64,000 nt of DNA, from the NCBI RefSeq assembly GCF_002259405.1, contig NZ_NPFW01000013.1:372001-436000 (forward strand), read 5' to 3'. The notes below the pieces were generated by a model that made no database searches, was not told the origin of the DNA, and saw only the letters and a list, made by a program, of their open reading frames with translations. This stretch comes from Rhodococcus sp. 14-2483-1-2. GTDB lineage: Bacteria; Actinomycetota; Actinomycetes; Mycobacteriales; Mycobacteriaceae. Shown one piece after another: positions 18,354-26,449 of the stretch; within the stretch, counting starts at the first letter, position 1, and every line of letters begins with the position of its first letter. The translations under genes were made by a program, and so were the position numbers.

Positions 18354-20227
18354 ACCTGCTCGCCGCGTTGCGGAGCGGGCGCGACGACGGAGTCGCCTGC
18401 GGCGCGTGCGGTGTTCTCGCGCATCTTCGGTTCCTTCACGGTGCCGGGATCGGTGGCGGCGCGGTTCGCGTCGATGTCCAGTGTCCACGTCACAGTCACC
18501 GGAATCGGGCCGTTCGGCAACCACGGCTGCTGCTCGATGGCATCGGAGACCTTGTACGTACCGCGTTCGATGACTCCCAGTGCCGCATCGATGACCTGAT
18601 ATTGCTGGTAGTTCTTGTGAATGGGCTGCGACTCGATCCAGACCACGAGAAATTCTCCCGGCGCGAAATTGCATCGGCGTTGAATCGCCGCGATCAGCTT
18701 GGCGTCGTGCAGATGGCCGTCACCGAAGTTGAACGCCACGATCGAATTGCACGAGAACTCGGCGTCACGCAACGTGTAGGTGTCGATGTCCTCGCCGAGG
18801 TGATTCATCATCAGAGAGAACAGTGCGCGACCCTGGCTGTGCATCGAACGCCAGCCGAGCAGCTGGTGCATCACCACGTCGGCGACATCGGCCGGATAGG
18901 TCGCCAGCAGCTGAGTGCGAGTGTTCTGGCTCGGCCGCTTGATGAACTCGTCGATCTTGTCCTCGCAACCGGGAGCGAACGCCCACGTCGCCGACGCCCA
19001 GTTGCCGGCGTACTGACGCATCGACGGCAGGAACGAGACCAAATCGGGTCGGAGGTTGCCGACGATCGGGAAGAACACGAGCGCAACGACGATGACGGCC
19101 AGCAGCACCGGAGAGGAGAAGTTCCATACGGCGAAACCGTCGGCGTTCGGGAACCCGAGGAAGAGGAACACCGCCGCGAACGCGAAGAACAGATTCCATT
19201 CCAGTGGGACGGCGAGCGGGAACGTCGAGGTGATGAACAGGTGGAATGCGACCATCAATGCGGCGGCAGCGAGAGCGACGACGGCATCGGTGGTGAAGAG
19301 CAGGACCAGCGGCGTCGCGACCTCGACCAACGTTCCGAGGACGTGACCGATGCCGCCGGCCATCGTGGACGGGCGAAGGTCGTCCGGGAAGTTGCGGTAA
19401 TGCGCGCGCTTGAGACGGGTCGAGGTGATCCACGGGGTGTTCGAGAGCATCGGCGGAATGACCATCGAGAAATGGTGGCCGAGCTTGGAGATTCCGGCAC
19501 CGACCCACACCGAGACCATCAGCAGTTTGAGGGCGATGATCATGTCGACGAACGGCAGTAGCCCGAAGAACAGCACGGCTGGGAAATACTGCTCACCGCG
19601 GGCGGCGATGAAGATGACCTTGTCGCGCAACCCGATCACGACGAGAAGGGCGGCGAGGGTGATCATCAGTGCGGGCCGCACCAGGCCGTTGTTGTCCGCG
19701 ATCGCAGCGTCGATCGAGCTGCTGTGCACGCCGGGAAGGATCAGTGCCGCAACGATGTTGCCCACGATCGCGGCGTAGACGATGACATCGAAGACCGTGC
19801 GGCTGTCACCGGAGGTGAAGGGCACCTTTCCCGGCCACGGTGGAAGACGAATCGTGTTGGGGCGCAACCAGAAGAGCGCGCCGCCCATCATCGGCTTGAA
19901 GTGACCGGCAAGCGGGCCCCACGATCCGCCCAGGCCGAGCGTTTCGAGGAGCAACGTCCACAGCAGGATCTTTTGGTACACGATCGGTTCGTTCCACCAC
20001 GCCGAGAAGTCGAGAGGATTGTGCCCGGAGGTCAACGTGGCTATCGACACGCCGATGGCGAGGTAGAGGACTGCGAGTTTGAGAATGTAGATGGTGTGCA
20101 CCATCTTCGGGGTTCCGAAGCCGTGGTCGGCCCAGTGGGTCGACATCGCCCGCAGTCGGTCGCGGAACGGTAGATCGAGGAAGGTGGCCGGGTCGACCGG
20201 CGGGAAGTTTCCTTCTTTGAATCCCAT
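18350..20227 (-). CDS. DUF3556-like transmembrane protein
   Basis: 625-residue membrane protein. A conserved soluble start (MGFKEGNFPPVDPATFLDLP) is followed by about nine hydrophobic segments between residues 45 and 410, then a cytosolic-looking C-terminal domain of about 200 residues (FLPSMRQYAGNWASATWAFA onward). This layout fits DUF3556, a family of unknown function found in mycobacteria and rhodococci; the family name is recalled, not searched. It starts the operon with the CrtI-like and PucR genes and lies after a fadD gene, suggesting a lipid-linked process in the membrane. Confidence 0.8.
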   Translation of the reverse strand: MGFKEGNFPPVDPATFLDLPFRDRLRAMSTHWADHGFGTPKMVHTIYILKLAVLYLAIGVSIATLTSGHNPLDFSAWWNEPIVYQKILLWTLLLETLGLGGSWGPLAGHFKPMMGGALFWLRPNTIRLPPWPGKVPFTSGDSRTVFDVIVYAAIVGNIVAALILPGVHSSSIDAAIADNNGLVRPALMITLAALLVVIGLRDKVIFIAARGEQYFPAVLFFGLLPFVDMIIALKLLMVSVWVGAGISKLGHHFSMVIPPMLSNTPWITSTRLKRAHYRNFPDDLRPSTMAGGIGHVLGTLVEVATPLVLLFTTDAVVALAAAALMVAFHLFITSTFPLAVPLEWNLFFAFAAVFLFLGFPNADGFAVWNFSSPVLLAVIVVALVFFPIVGNLRPDLVSFLPSMRQYAGNWASATWAFAPGCEDKIDEFIKRPSQNTRTQLLATYPADVADVVMHQLLGWRSMHSQGRALFSLMMNHLGEDIDTYTLRDAEFSCNSIVAFNFGDGHLHDAKLIAAIQRRCNFAPGEFLVVWIESQPIHKNYQQYQVIDAALGVIERGTYKVSDAIEQQPWLPNGPIPVTVTWTLDIDANRAATDPGTVKEPKMRENTARAAGDSVVAPAPQRGEQV

Positions 20228-20315
20228 GTCGTTACTCCTGTGTGGGTGGTGTGGGTACGGGTGATCGCCTCACCGGGATCAGCCCTGGTGAGTGAGATGT
20301 TCGGAGCTGGAAAAG

Positions 20316-21812
20316 TCAGCCGACGGGTGCAGCGGTGGAGCGGAGTTCGGTGCGCAGACGGGGCTTGTCGATCTTGCCGACGGGGTTCTTCGGGAGCGCG
20401 TCGACGAGGTGAATCGCAACGGGCAGTTTGACTTTCGCGACTAGATCACGGAGGTGGTCCAGAAGTTCGGCGGATCCGACGGTTGCGGCCGGGTAGGTCA
20501 CCACGTACGCGACGGGGACTTCGCCGTACACCTCGTCCGGTGCGCCCACGACGGCAACTTCGAGCACATCGGAATGGGTGGCGAGGGCATTCTCGATTTC
20601 CTTCGGATAGATGTTCTCCCCACCGCGAATGATCATGTCCTTGATGCGATCGACGAGGGTGAGGTAGCCATCGACGTCGAGATGCCCGACGTCGCCGGTG
20701 TGCAGCCATCCGTCGACGACGGTCCGTTCGGTCTCCTCCGGGCGACCGAAGTAGCCGCGCATGACATTCGGGCCCGAGATCAGCACCTCACCGACGGTTC
20801 CGACGGGCAGGTGGTGGCCGTCCTCGTCGACGATGGCGATGCTCTGGCCCGGCAGTGCCGGACCGACGGTTCCCAACTTGCGGACTCCGGTGGGAGGATT
20901 GCACGCCGATGCGCAGGTCCCCTCGGTGAGGCCGTATCCCTCGACGAGGGCGAAACCGAATCTCGACTCGGCGCGGTCGAGAAGTTCCTTGGAGATCGGT
21001 GCGGCCCCGCACACGCCGAATCGGACGGACGAGAAGTCCGACTCGAGGTCCGGTGGCTGCGCGGCCAGCAACGCGTAGATCGTGGGGACGGCCGAGAAGT
21101 AGGTCGGGCGAAGCTCTTTCACGTCCTCGAAGAACCTTGTTGGACTGAACCGTCCGGTGATGCTGACCTGGCCTCCGGCGATCAATGGAGCGAGAACGCT
21201 GACGCAGATGGCATTGACGTGGAAGAGCGGCAGAACGAGCAGGCAGTGATCGTCGGCGGTCAGATCGAGATGTGTTGCCATCGCCGACGCCATGTACTGC
21301 AGATTGGCGTGGGTCAGCTCGACGCCTTTCGGACGCCCCGTGGATCCGGAGGTGTAGATCAGCAGCGCAAGGTCGTCGGACTCGGGTTCGACCGAGCCGA
21401 GGTCTTCGAAAGATGTTGTGGTGGAGCGGATTTCGTCGCACGAGATGTCGTCGACGGTGAGGCAGACGATGCCGTCGACGCGCGGACGGCCGCTGTCGGT
21501 GATCGCGATGACCGCACGCGAGTCCGTGATCTGATGATGGGCCTCGGACGGCGTCAAGGTCGGGTTCACCGGAGTTGCGACCGCACCGATACGCCACGCG
21601 GCCATGATTGCAATGATCAGTTCGACTCGGTTGGGAAGTATCACGGCAATCACGTCGCCCGTGCGGACCCCGTGTGCAGCCAACTGTGACGCGAAAACAT
21701 CTACGCGCCCAGCGAATTGGGCGTATGTCAATTCGGAGTGATCGTCGCGAACGCACGGTCGATCTGCTCTTTCGGCCGAAGAACGCCACGGGAAGTACCC
21801 GATGACCGTCAT
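20316..21812 (-). CDS. Acyl-CoA synthetase / AMP-dependent ligase
   Basis: 498-residue adenylate-forming enzyme that activates a carboxylic acid with ATP and CoA. The P-loop-like motif is LLIYTSGSTGRPKGVELTH, the A5 region is VEGYGLTEGT, the A7 segment is WLHTGDVGHLDVDGYLTLVD, and A10 is ALPKNPVGKIDKPRL with the catalytic lysine. Length and order are normal for FadD/CaiC-like ligases. It is separated from the DUF3556 start by 88 bases and could be transcribed with it. Substrate unknown; the neighbours suggest a fatty or ketone-derived acid. Confidence 0.92.
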   Translation of the reverse strand: MTVIGYFPWRSSAERADRPCVRDDHSELTYAQFAGRVDVFASQLAAHGVRTGDVIAVILPNRVELIIAIMAAWRIGAVATPVNPTLTPSEAHHQITDSRAVIAITDSGRPRVDGIVCLTVDDISCDEIRSTTTSFEDLGSVEPESDDLALLIYTSGSTGRPKGVELTHANLQYMASAMATHLDLTADDHCLLVLPLFHVNAICVSVLAPLIAGGQVSITGRFSPTRFFEDVKELRPTYFSAVPTIYALLAAQPPDLESDFSSVRFGVCGAAPISKELLDRAESRFGFALVEGYGLTEGTCASACNPPTGVRKLGTVGPALPGQSIAIVDEDGHHLPVGTVGEVLISGPNVMRGYFGRPEETERTVVDGWLHTGDVGHLDVDGYLTLVDRIKDMIIRGGENIYPKEIENALATHSDVLEVAVVGAPDEVYGEVPVAYVVTYPAATVGSAELLDHLRDLVAKVKLPVAIHLVDALPKNPVGKIDKPRLRTELRSTAAPVG

Positions 21813-21827
21813 GTGTGGATCCCCTCG

Positions 21828-21852
21828 CTAGTGCTGTGATCCACGACACTAG
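21828..21852 (-). promoter_or_regulatory. Dyad upstream of the acyl-CoA synthetase gene
   Basis: CTAGTG and CACTAG form a 6-bp inverted repeat with 13-base spacing, 15 bases upstream of the ATG at 21812. The interior TGTGATCCACGACACT (21835-21850) matches the 25.1/23.2 kb site at only about 10 of 16 positions, so it is a weak candidate for the same regulator. Confidence 0.35.
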
Positions 21853-21922
21853 TGACGGAAGGTGGGTGTCGATAGAGCTCGCGAGGCCAGAGATCGGCTC
21901 ATCTGTTGTTCTCGGAGCATAA

Positions 21923-21951
21923 ACACGACCGACGTCGATCGCCGGTCGTGT
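21923..21951 (-). terminator. Hairpin terminator after the membrane protein gene
   Basis: Perfect 9-bp stem (ACACGACCG with its complement) and an 11-base loop, followed on the minus-strand transcript by a short T-rich stretch. It separates the membrane protein gene from the acyl-CoA synthetase gene. Confidence 0.6.
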
Positions 21952-21965
21952 CTCGGCTGTTCGTC

Positions 21966-23081
21966 TCAGGCCGGCGAGAGCTTCTTCAACCCCAACGACT
22001 GGAATCCGACGACGTAGATCAACGTCCACAGCACCAGCCAGTCGATGAATCCCAGTGCGTTCCCGGAGATCCCGGCGGCGACGGTGGGCTCGTGCAGGAT
22101 GTGCTCTGCGACGACGTAGTAGTAGGCCAGGAACGTGCCGATGGCCAAGGCGAAGGTCAGCACCGCGCGCCCCGCCGCGGGGAAGCGATTGCCGAAGCCG
22201 TTGGCCCAGAAAATCATCCAGAAGGCCCAGCAGACTCCGATCTGTGCGGGGAACTGGTTGATCACGGTGCCCAGCTCGGCGGTGGCGTCGGAGCCGACCA
22301 AAAGTTTCGCCAGCGGGACCATCAGGAAGTAGATCGCCGTACCGAGTGCGGCATTGCCGACCGTCGCCGCCAGCGCGGTCCGGCCTCCGCCGCCGGCCAG
22401 TTTCCAGGGCCAGTTGTCGAGGGTCTGGCCGGTGAGGATCACCGAGACGACGATGGAGTAGAACCAGCCGAGCGCGGTGTCGACGGACATCAGCGGATCG
22501 GTGGCCGAGAGCGAGACCGAGGGCAGCCCGAACACGGCATACAGCGCCAGAGTCGGCACGGCGACGAAGGCGATCTCGCACAGCCCGATCAGCGGTTGCT
22601 TCATGCGCAGTACGGTCCACGGCCAGTGCTGCCAGTTCAGGACCACCATCACCCAGGTTCCGAAACCGAACAGCACGAACAGCGCGCCGGCGAAATAGCC
22701 GAGCCCGCCCTCCCTCGAGCCGGCGAAATCGGGATACAACGCCCCGAGGCCGCTGCCGAGGATCCAGGTGACGGCCACGGCGAACACTGCCGTCGAGGCC
22801 AGGATGGTGAGCCCGCGCATCGGTTGCTTCAGTGAGTCGAATCCGGCGAATTCGCAATCGAATCCGATGAACACGATGAACAGAATTGCCCAGAACAGCG
22901 CGGCGTTGAAGGGGAGGGGATAGAAGTTCCACGGACTGGTGGTCGGGTCGGCCAGCAGATACCACGTCGCAAGCGACACGGCCGCCACGACGGCGAGGTT
23001 GGCGACTCCGAACAAGATCCAGTTGCCCTGTGACCGAGCGATTTTCGGCTTGCTCAGTGGGCGGTCTGCGGTTGCGGTCAT
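21966..23081 (-). CDS. Polytopic membrane protein of unknown function
   Basis: 371-residue protein with about ten transmembrane helices and a short basic N-terminus (LSKPKIARSQGNW). Loops carry conserved-looking acidic and aromatic pieces such as FIGFDCEFAGFDSLKQPMRG and YPDFAGSREGG. I cannot assign a family. ATG 23081 is chosen because the longer frame to 23222 would cross the shared control region. It is divergent from the butanediol-type dehydrogenase, with 184 bases between them, so both may answer to the same signal; a substrate transporter is a guess. Confidence 0.7.
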   Translation of the reverse strand: MTATADRPLSKPKIARSQGNWILFGVANLAVVAAVSLATWYLLADPTTSPWNFYPLPFNAALFWAILFIVFIGFDCEFAGFDSLKQPMRGLTILASTAVFAVAVTWILGSGLGALYPDFAGSREGGLGYFAGALFVLFGFGTWVMVVLNWQHWPWTVLRMKQPLIGLCEIAFVAVPTLALYAVFGLPSVSLSATDPLMSVDTALGWFYSIVVSVILTGQTLDNWPWKLAGGGGRTALAATVGNAALGTAIYFLMVPLAKLLVGSDATAELGTVINQFPAQIGVCWAFWMIFWANGFGNRFPAAGRAVLTFALAIGTFLAYYYVVAEHILHEPTVAAGISGNALGFIDWLVLWTLIYVVGFQSLGLKKLSPA

Positions 23082-23175
23082 GGACTGCTCGTTTCGGTGT
23101 GAGCGACAGTGGACGCCGTCACTATGAGCTGAATCACACCGGACCGTCAGGGTTGCGGGAGGTTGCAACGCGGCG

Positions 23176-23223
23176 GGCGCACTGCAACTCACTGCAACCC
23201 TGGCGGTTGTGCTCCGGGTCACA
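23176..23223 (+). promoter_or_regulatory. Shared control region between membrane protein and butanediol-type dehydrogenase genes
   Basis: Contains CTGCAACTCACTGCAACCC (inside 23176-23201), two TGCAAC units ten bases apart, ending 64 bases before the dehydrogenase ATG, then TGTGCTCCGGGTCACA (23208-23223). Both blocks recur upstream of the flavin monooxygenase in the same orientation. A further GGTTGCAACG lies at 23161-23170. Likely an upstream activating sequence; the protein is not proven. Confidence 0.65.
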
Positions 23224-23265
23224 TAGACCTGTGTGCATATCCAATCCAGTCAGGAGTGAAAATCG

Positions 23266-24324
23266 ATGCGCGCAGCTGTGTACTACGGACCCAACAAGGT
23301 GGAGATCACCGACGTTCCCGAGCCCAGCCCCGGTGAAGGGCAGGTCAAGGTCAAGGTCGGGTTCAACGGAATCTGCGGAACCGACCTGCACGAGTACTAC
23401 GCAGGCCCCATCTTCATCCCCACCTCTCCGCATCCGCTCACCGGTCAGGAGATGCCACTGGTGCTCGGCCACGAGTTCTCGGGCACGGTCACCGAACTCG
23501 GCAAGGGTGTCACCGGTATCGCGGTGGGCGACCGCGTCGCCATCGAGCCGCTCTACCGCTGCGGGCACTGCGGGCCGTGTCGGGCGGGCAACTACAACAT
23601 CTGCGCGCAGATCGGTTTCCACGGCCTGATGTCCGACGGCGGAATGGCCGAATACACCGTTGTGCCCACCGACATGATTCACGCCTTGCCCGACAACGTC
23701 TCGCTCGAACTCGGAGCCCTCGTCGAACCGATGTCGGTCGCCTATCACGCTGCGACACTGGGAGATCCGAAGCCCGAGGACACCGCGATGGTGTTCGGAG
23801 CCGGGCCCATCGGCATCGGCCTGTGGTTCGCGCTGCGGGGCAAGGGACTCGACAACGTCTACGTCGTCGAACCGTCGCCGACCCGTCGCGCATCGATCGA
23901 AGCGCTCGGCGCGAAGACTCTCGATCCGACGGCCCTCGACATCCCCGCGTACATCGCCGACCTCACCGACGGCAAGGGTGCCGACGCCATCTACGACGCG
24001 GCCGGCGTGCAACCTGCCGTCGAGGCCGCGCTCGGCTGCATCGGTGCGCGTAAGCCGCTCGTCAGCGTCGCGATCTACGAAAAGCCCCTGACCACACCGC
24101 TGCAGAAGTTGGTGATGAACGAATCCCGCATCCAGGGCTCGCTCTGCTACACCTCCGCCGACTACGAGGCCGTCATCGATCTGATGAGCCAGGGCCACTA
24201 CGACACGACGGGCTGGGTCGACAAGATCACGCTCGACGGCGTCATCGACGACGGTTTCGAAGCGCTGCACGCCGGTACCAAGATGAAGGTCCTGGTAGAC
24301 CCATCCACCGGAGCGGCATCATGA
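23266..24324 (+). CDS. Zinc alcohol dehydrogenase, 2,3-butanediol dehydrogenase-like
   Basis: 352-residue medium-chain dehydrogenase. Catalytic zinc ligands are C37, H69 and E70; structural zinc ligands are C99, C102, C105 and C113; the NAD fold is [10 protein letters not shown]. The [12 protein letters not shown] and [15 protein letters not shown] segments are those of (R,R)-butanediol dehydrogenases, which interconvert butanediol and acetoin. AGGAG at 23252-23256 serves ATG 23266. The next gene, an acetoin/diacetyl reductase-like SDR, overlaps it by ATGA, supporting diol/hydroxyketone metabolism. The exact substrate is inferred. Confidence 0.88.
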   Translation: MRAAVYYGPNKVEITDVPEPSPGEGQVKVKVGFNGICGTDLHEYYAGPIFIPTSPHPLTGQEMPLVLGHEFSGTVTELGKGVTGIAVGDRVAIEPLYRCGHCGPCRAGNYNICAQIGFHGLMSDGGMAEYTVVPTDMIHALPDNVSLELGALVEPMSVAYHAATLGDPKPEDTAMVFGAGPIGIGLWFALRGKGLDNVYVVEPSPTRRASIEALGAKTLDPTALDIPAYIADLTDGKGADAIYDAAGVQPAVEAALGCIGARKPLVSVAIYEKPLTTPLQKLVMNESRIQGSLCYTSADYEAVIDLMSQGHYDTTGWVDKITLDGVIDDGFEALHAGTKMKVLVDPSTGAAS

Positions 24325-25088
24325 GCGCGGTGTTGGTGACCGGAGCGGGCCAGGGCATCGGCCGGGCCATCGCGTTGCGGTTGGCGAACGACGGTCACGA
24401 CATCGCCCTGGCGGACCTGAACGAGGACAAGATTGCCGGCGTGGCCGACGAGGTGCGTCGAACAGGCTCGAAGGCAACGACATTCGTGGCCGACGTCAGT
24501 GATCGTGACCAGGTCTTCGCGGCCGTCGAACACACCCACGAGGCGCTGGGCGGCTTCGGCGTCATCGTCAACAATGCCGGCATCGCCCAGGTGGCACCGC
24601 TCGACGACGTCCGACCCGAGGACGTCGCGAAGATCTGGGCCGTCAACGTCGACGGCGTGCTGTGGGGAATCCAGGCTGCCGCAGCCAAATTCAAGGCTCT
24701 CGGCCGGAAGGGAAAGATCATCAACGCGTCGTCGATCGCCGGCCACGACGGGTTCGCGATGCTCGGGGTCTACAGCGCAACAAAATTCGCGGTCCGGGCC
24801 CTGACTCAGGCGGCGGCCAAGGAGTATGCCGCGGACGGCATCACCGTCAACGCGTACTGCCCCGGGGTTGTCGGCACCGACATGTGGGTCACCATCGACA
24901 AGCGGTTCGCCGAGTTGACCGGCGCAGCGGAAGGCGAGACGTACGACAAGTTCGTCGGCGGTATTGCGCTCGGTCGCGCGCAGACCCCGGAGGACGTCGC
25001 GGCATTCGTCTCGTATCTGGCCGGACCCGACTCGGACTACATGACGGGCCAGGCACCGTTGATCGACGGTGGTCTGGTCTACCGGTAG
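24321..25088 (+). CDS. SDR oxidoreductase, acetoin/diacetyl reductase-like
   Basis: 255-residue classical SDR. NAD(P) site [11 protein letters not shown] at 6-16, NNAGIAQ, catalytic S138, Y151 and K155 (YSATK), and a C-terminal GQAPLIDGG. The sequence style ([20 protein letters not shown]) is that of meso-butanediol dehydrogenase/diacetyl reductase (BudC) proteins. The start overlaps the dehydrogenase stop by four bases, so the two are translationally coupled. Together they could reduce or oxidise both hydroxyl positions of a vicinal diol. Confidence 0.88.
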   Translation: MSAVLVTGAGQGIGRAIALRLANDGHDIALADLNEDKIAGVADEVRRTGSKATTFVADVSDRDQVFAAVEHTHEALGGFGVIVNNAGIAQVAPLDDVRPEDVAKIWAVNVDGVLWGIQAAAAKFKALGRKGKIINASSIAGHDGFAMLGVYSATKFAVRALTQAAAKEYAADGITVNAYCPGVVGTDMWVTIDKRFAELTGAAEGETYDKFVGGIALGRAQTPEDVAAFVSYLAGPDSDYMTGQAPLIDGGLVYR

Positions 25089-25106
25089 CCCCCGTCGATG
25101 TTGCTT

Positions 25107-25122
25107 TGTGAGCTGGAGCACA
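25107..25122 (+). promoter_or_regulatory. Candidate autoregulatory site of the GAF regulator
   Basis: TGTGAGCTGGAGCACA, an imperfect dyad with TGTG/CACA arms, matches the reverse complement of the 23208-23223 site at 13 of 16 positions. It overlaps the GGAG ribosome site and ends directly before the TTG start at 25124. Confidence 0.55.
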
Positions 25123-25123
25123 A

Positions 25124-26428
25124 TTGTCTGTGATGATGCAGTCGACAGGTCCCGAACCTGCGCTGGCGGCCGGTGAAGACCCGCGCCGCTACGCGCAGAT
25201 TCTCACTGCCGTGTACGACGCGACCATGACCGGTGGCAAGTCGCCCGCGCGTCCCCGCGAGGTCATCGGGGACTCGTGGCGTCGGCTGCAGACCCTCGGC
25301 ATCGACCCGGAACTGGGCAACCCCGCCGAGACGCAGATGGATGTCTCCGATCTCGAACTGAGCCGTCGGGAGTCGGGATTGTTCGACATCCTCGACGATC
25401 TGGCCCGCGGCCTGGAATCGGTGGTACAGGACGGCGACAACATCCTCGTCGTCGCCGACCGACACGGCCGAGTGCTGTGGCGCAGCGGGTCGACGGCGGT
25501 ACTCGACCGCGCCGACGACCTCGGATTCGTCGAGGGCGCCAACTGGGCCGAGGATTCGGTGGGCACCAATGCCATCGGAACGGCCCTGGTCTCACGCCGC
25601 GCGGTGCAGATCTTCTCGGCCGAACACTATGTGCGCAGCCATCATTCGTGGACGTGTGCCGGCGCGCCCATCCGTGATCCGCGAACCGGACAGGTACTGG
25701 GAGCCATCGACGTCAGCGGACCGGCCAAGACGGTGCATCCCACCACCATCGCACTGGTCGACGCCGTCGCACGGTTGGCCGAATCGCAACTGCGCGAGAT
25801 TCATCGGAGCACACTCGATCGCCTGCGTTCGGTGGCCGCACCGATGCTCGCGCGCCTGCAGTCCCCGGCCCTGGCCGTCGACGCGAACGGGTGGGTCGCG
25901 GCCGTCGAATCGGTGGCGCTGCGCAATCGCATCCTGCTGCCCGAGGATCTCGCGACGGGACGCTTCTGGCTGCCGACCCTCGGTGTGTGCGACTTCGAAC
26001 CCCTGCCCGGTGGCTGGCTCGTCCGACCCGCAGGCCCAGCGGACTCGTCGGTCGCGGACTCGGGCAACACGACGAGAATTCGCATCGACCTGCGCAATTC
26101 GCAGAAGCCTCGCATCGAAGTGCGCAGTGAGGTGGGGGAGTGGACACACGAGCCGACGCCCCGGCACGCCGAGATCCTGTACTTGCTCGCCACCCACCGC
26201 CAAGGACGGACCGCCGCGCAGATGGCGACCGATCTCTTCGGCGACGACGGCCGCGCGATCACCGTGCGGGCCGAGATGTCGCGGCTGCGCAAGCACCTTG
26301 CAGGCATCATCTCCACCCAGCCGTATCGGTTGGACGAAGCGGCGACCGTGGAGGTGATCACGCCGTCGGACATGAGTCGGTTGCTACCGCATTCGTCGGC
26401 CCCTGCGATCCGGGCGGCACGGGGCTGA
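25124..26428 (+). CDS. GAF domain-containing transcriptional regulator
   Basis: 434-residue regulator. The first 250 residues are an AcoR-type GAF sensor (GDSWRRLQTLGIDPELGNPA, then NWAEDSVGTNAIGTAL and HHSWTCAGAPIRDP). Instead of an AAA+/Fis end it carries a C-terminal winged-helix-like domain (HAEILYLLATHRQGRTAAQM, then RAEMSRLRKHLAGII). The frame opens with TTG 25124 preceded by GGAG; ATG 25133 is an alternative. It lies directly after the butanediol-type operon in the same direction and is the leading candidate activator of it and of the monooxygenase, given the shared motifs. Confidence 0.85.
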   Translation: MSVMMQSTGPEPALAAGEDPRRYAQILTAVYDATMTGGKSPARPREVIGDSWRRLQTLGIDPELGNPAETQMDVSDLELSRRESGLFDILDDLARGLESVVQDGDNILVVADRHGRVLWRSGSTAVLDRADDLGFVEGANWAEDSVGTNAIGTALVSRRAVQIFSAEHYVRSHHSWTCAGAPIRDPRTGQVLGAIDVSGPAKTVHPTTIALVDAVARLAESQLREIHRSTLDRLRSVAAPMLARLQSPALAVDANGWVAAVESVALRNRILLPEDLATGRFWLPTLGVCDFEPLPGGWLVRPAGPADSSVADSGNTTRIRIDLRNSQKPRIEVRSEVGEWTHEPTPRHAEILYLLATHRQGRTAAQMATDLFGDDGRAITVRAEMSRLRKHLAGIISTQPYRLDEAATVEVITPSDMSRLLPHSSAPAIRAARG

Positions 26429-26449
26429 GCCGTAGCGCAGAATCGGGGA

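Noticed and set aside
17498..19561. A 687-codon plus-strand frame
   Set aside because: Antisense to the CrtI-like and DUF3556 genes, with low-complexity Arg-rich content.
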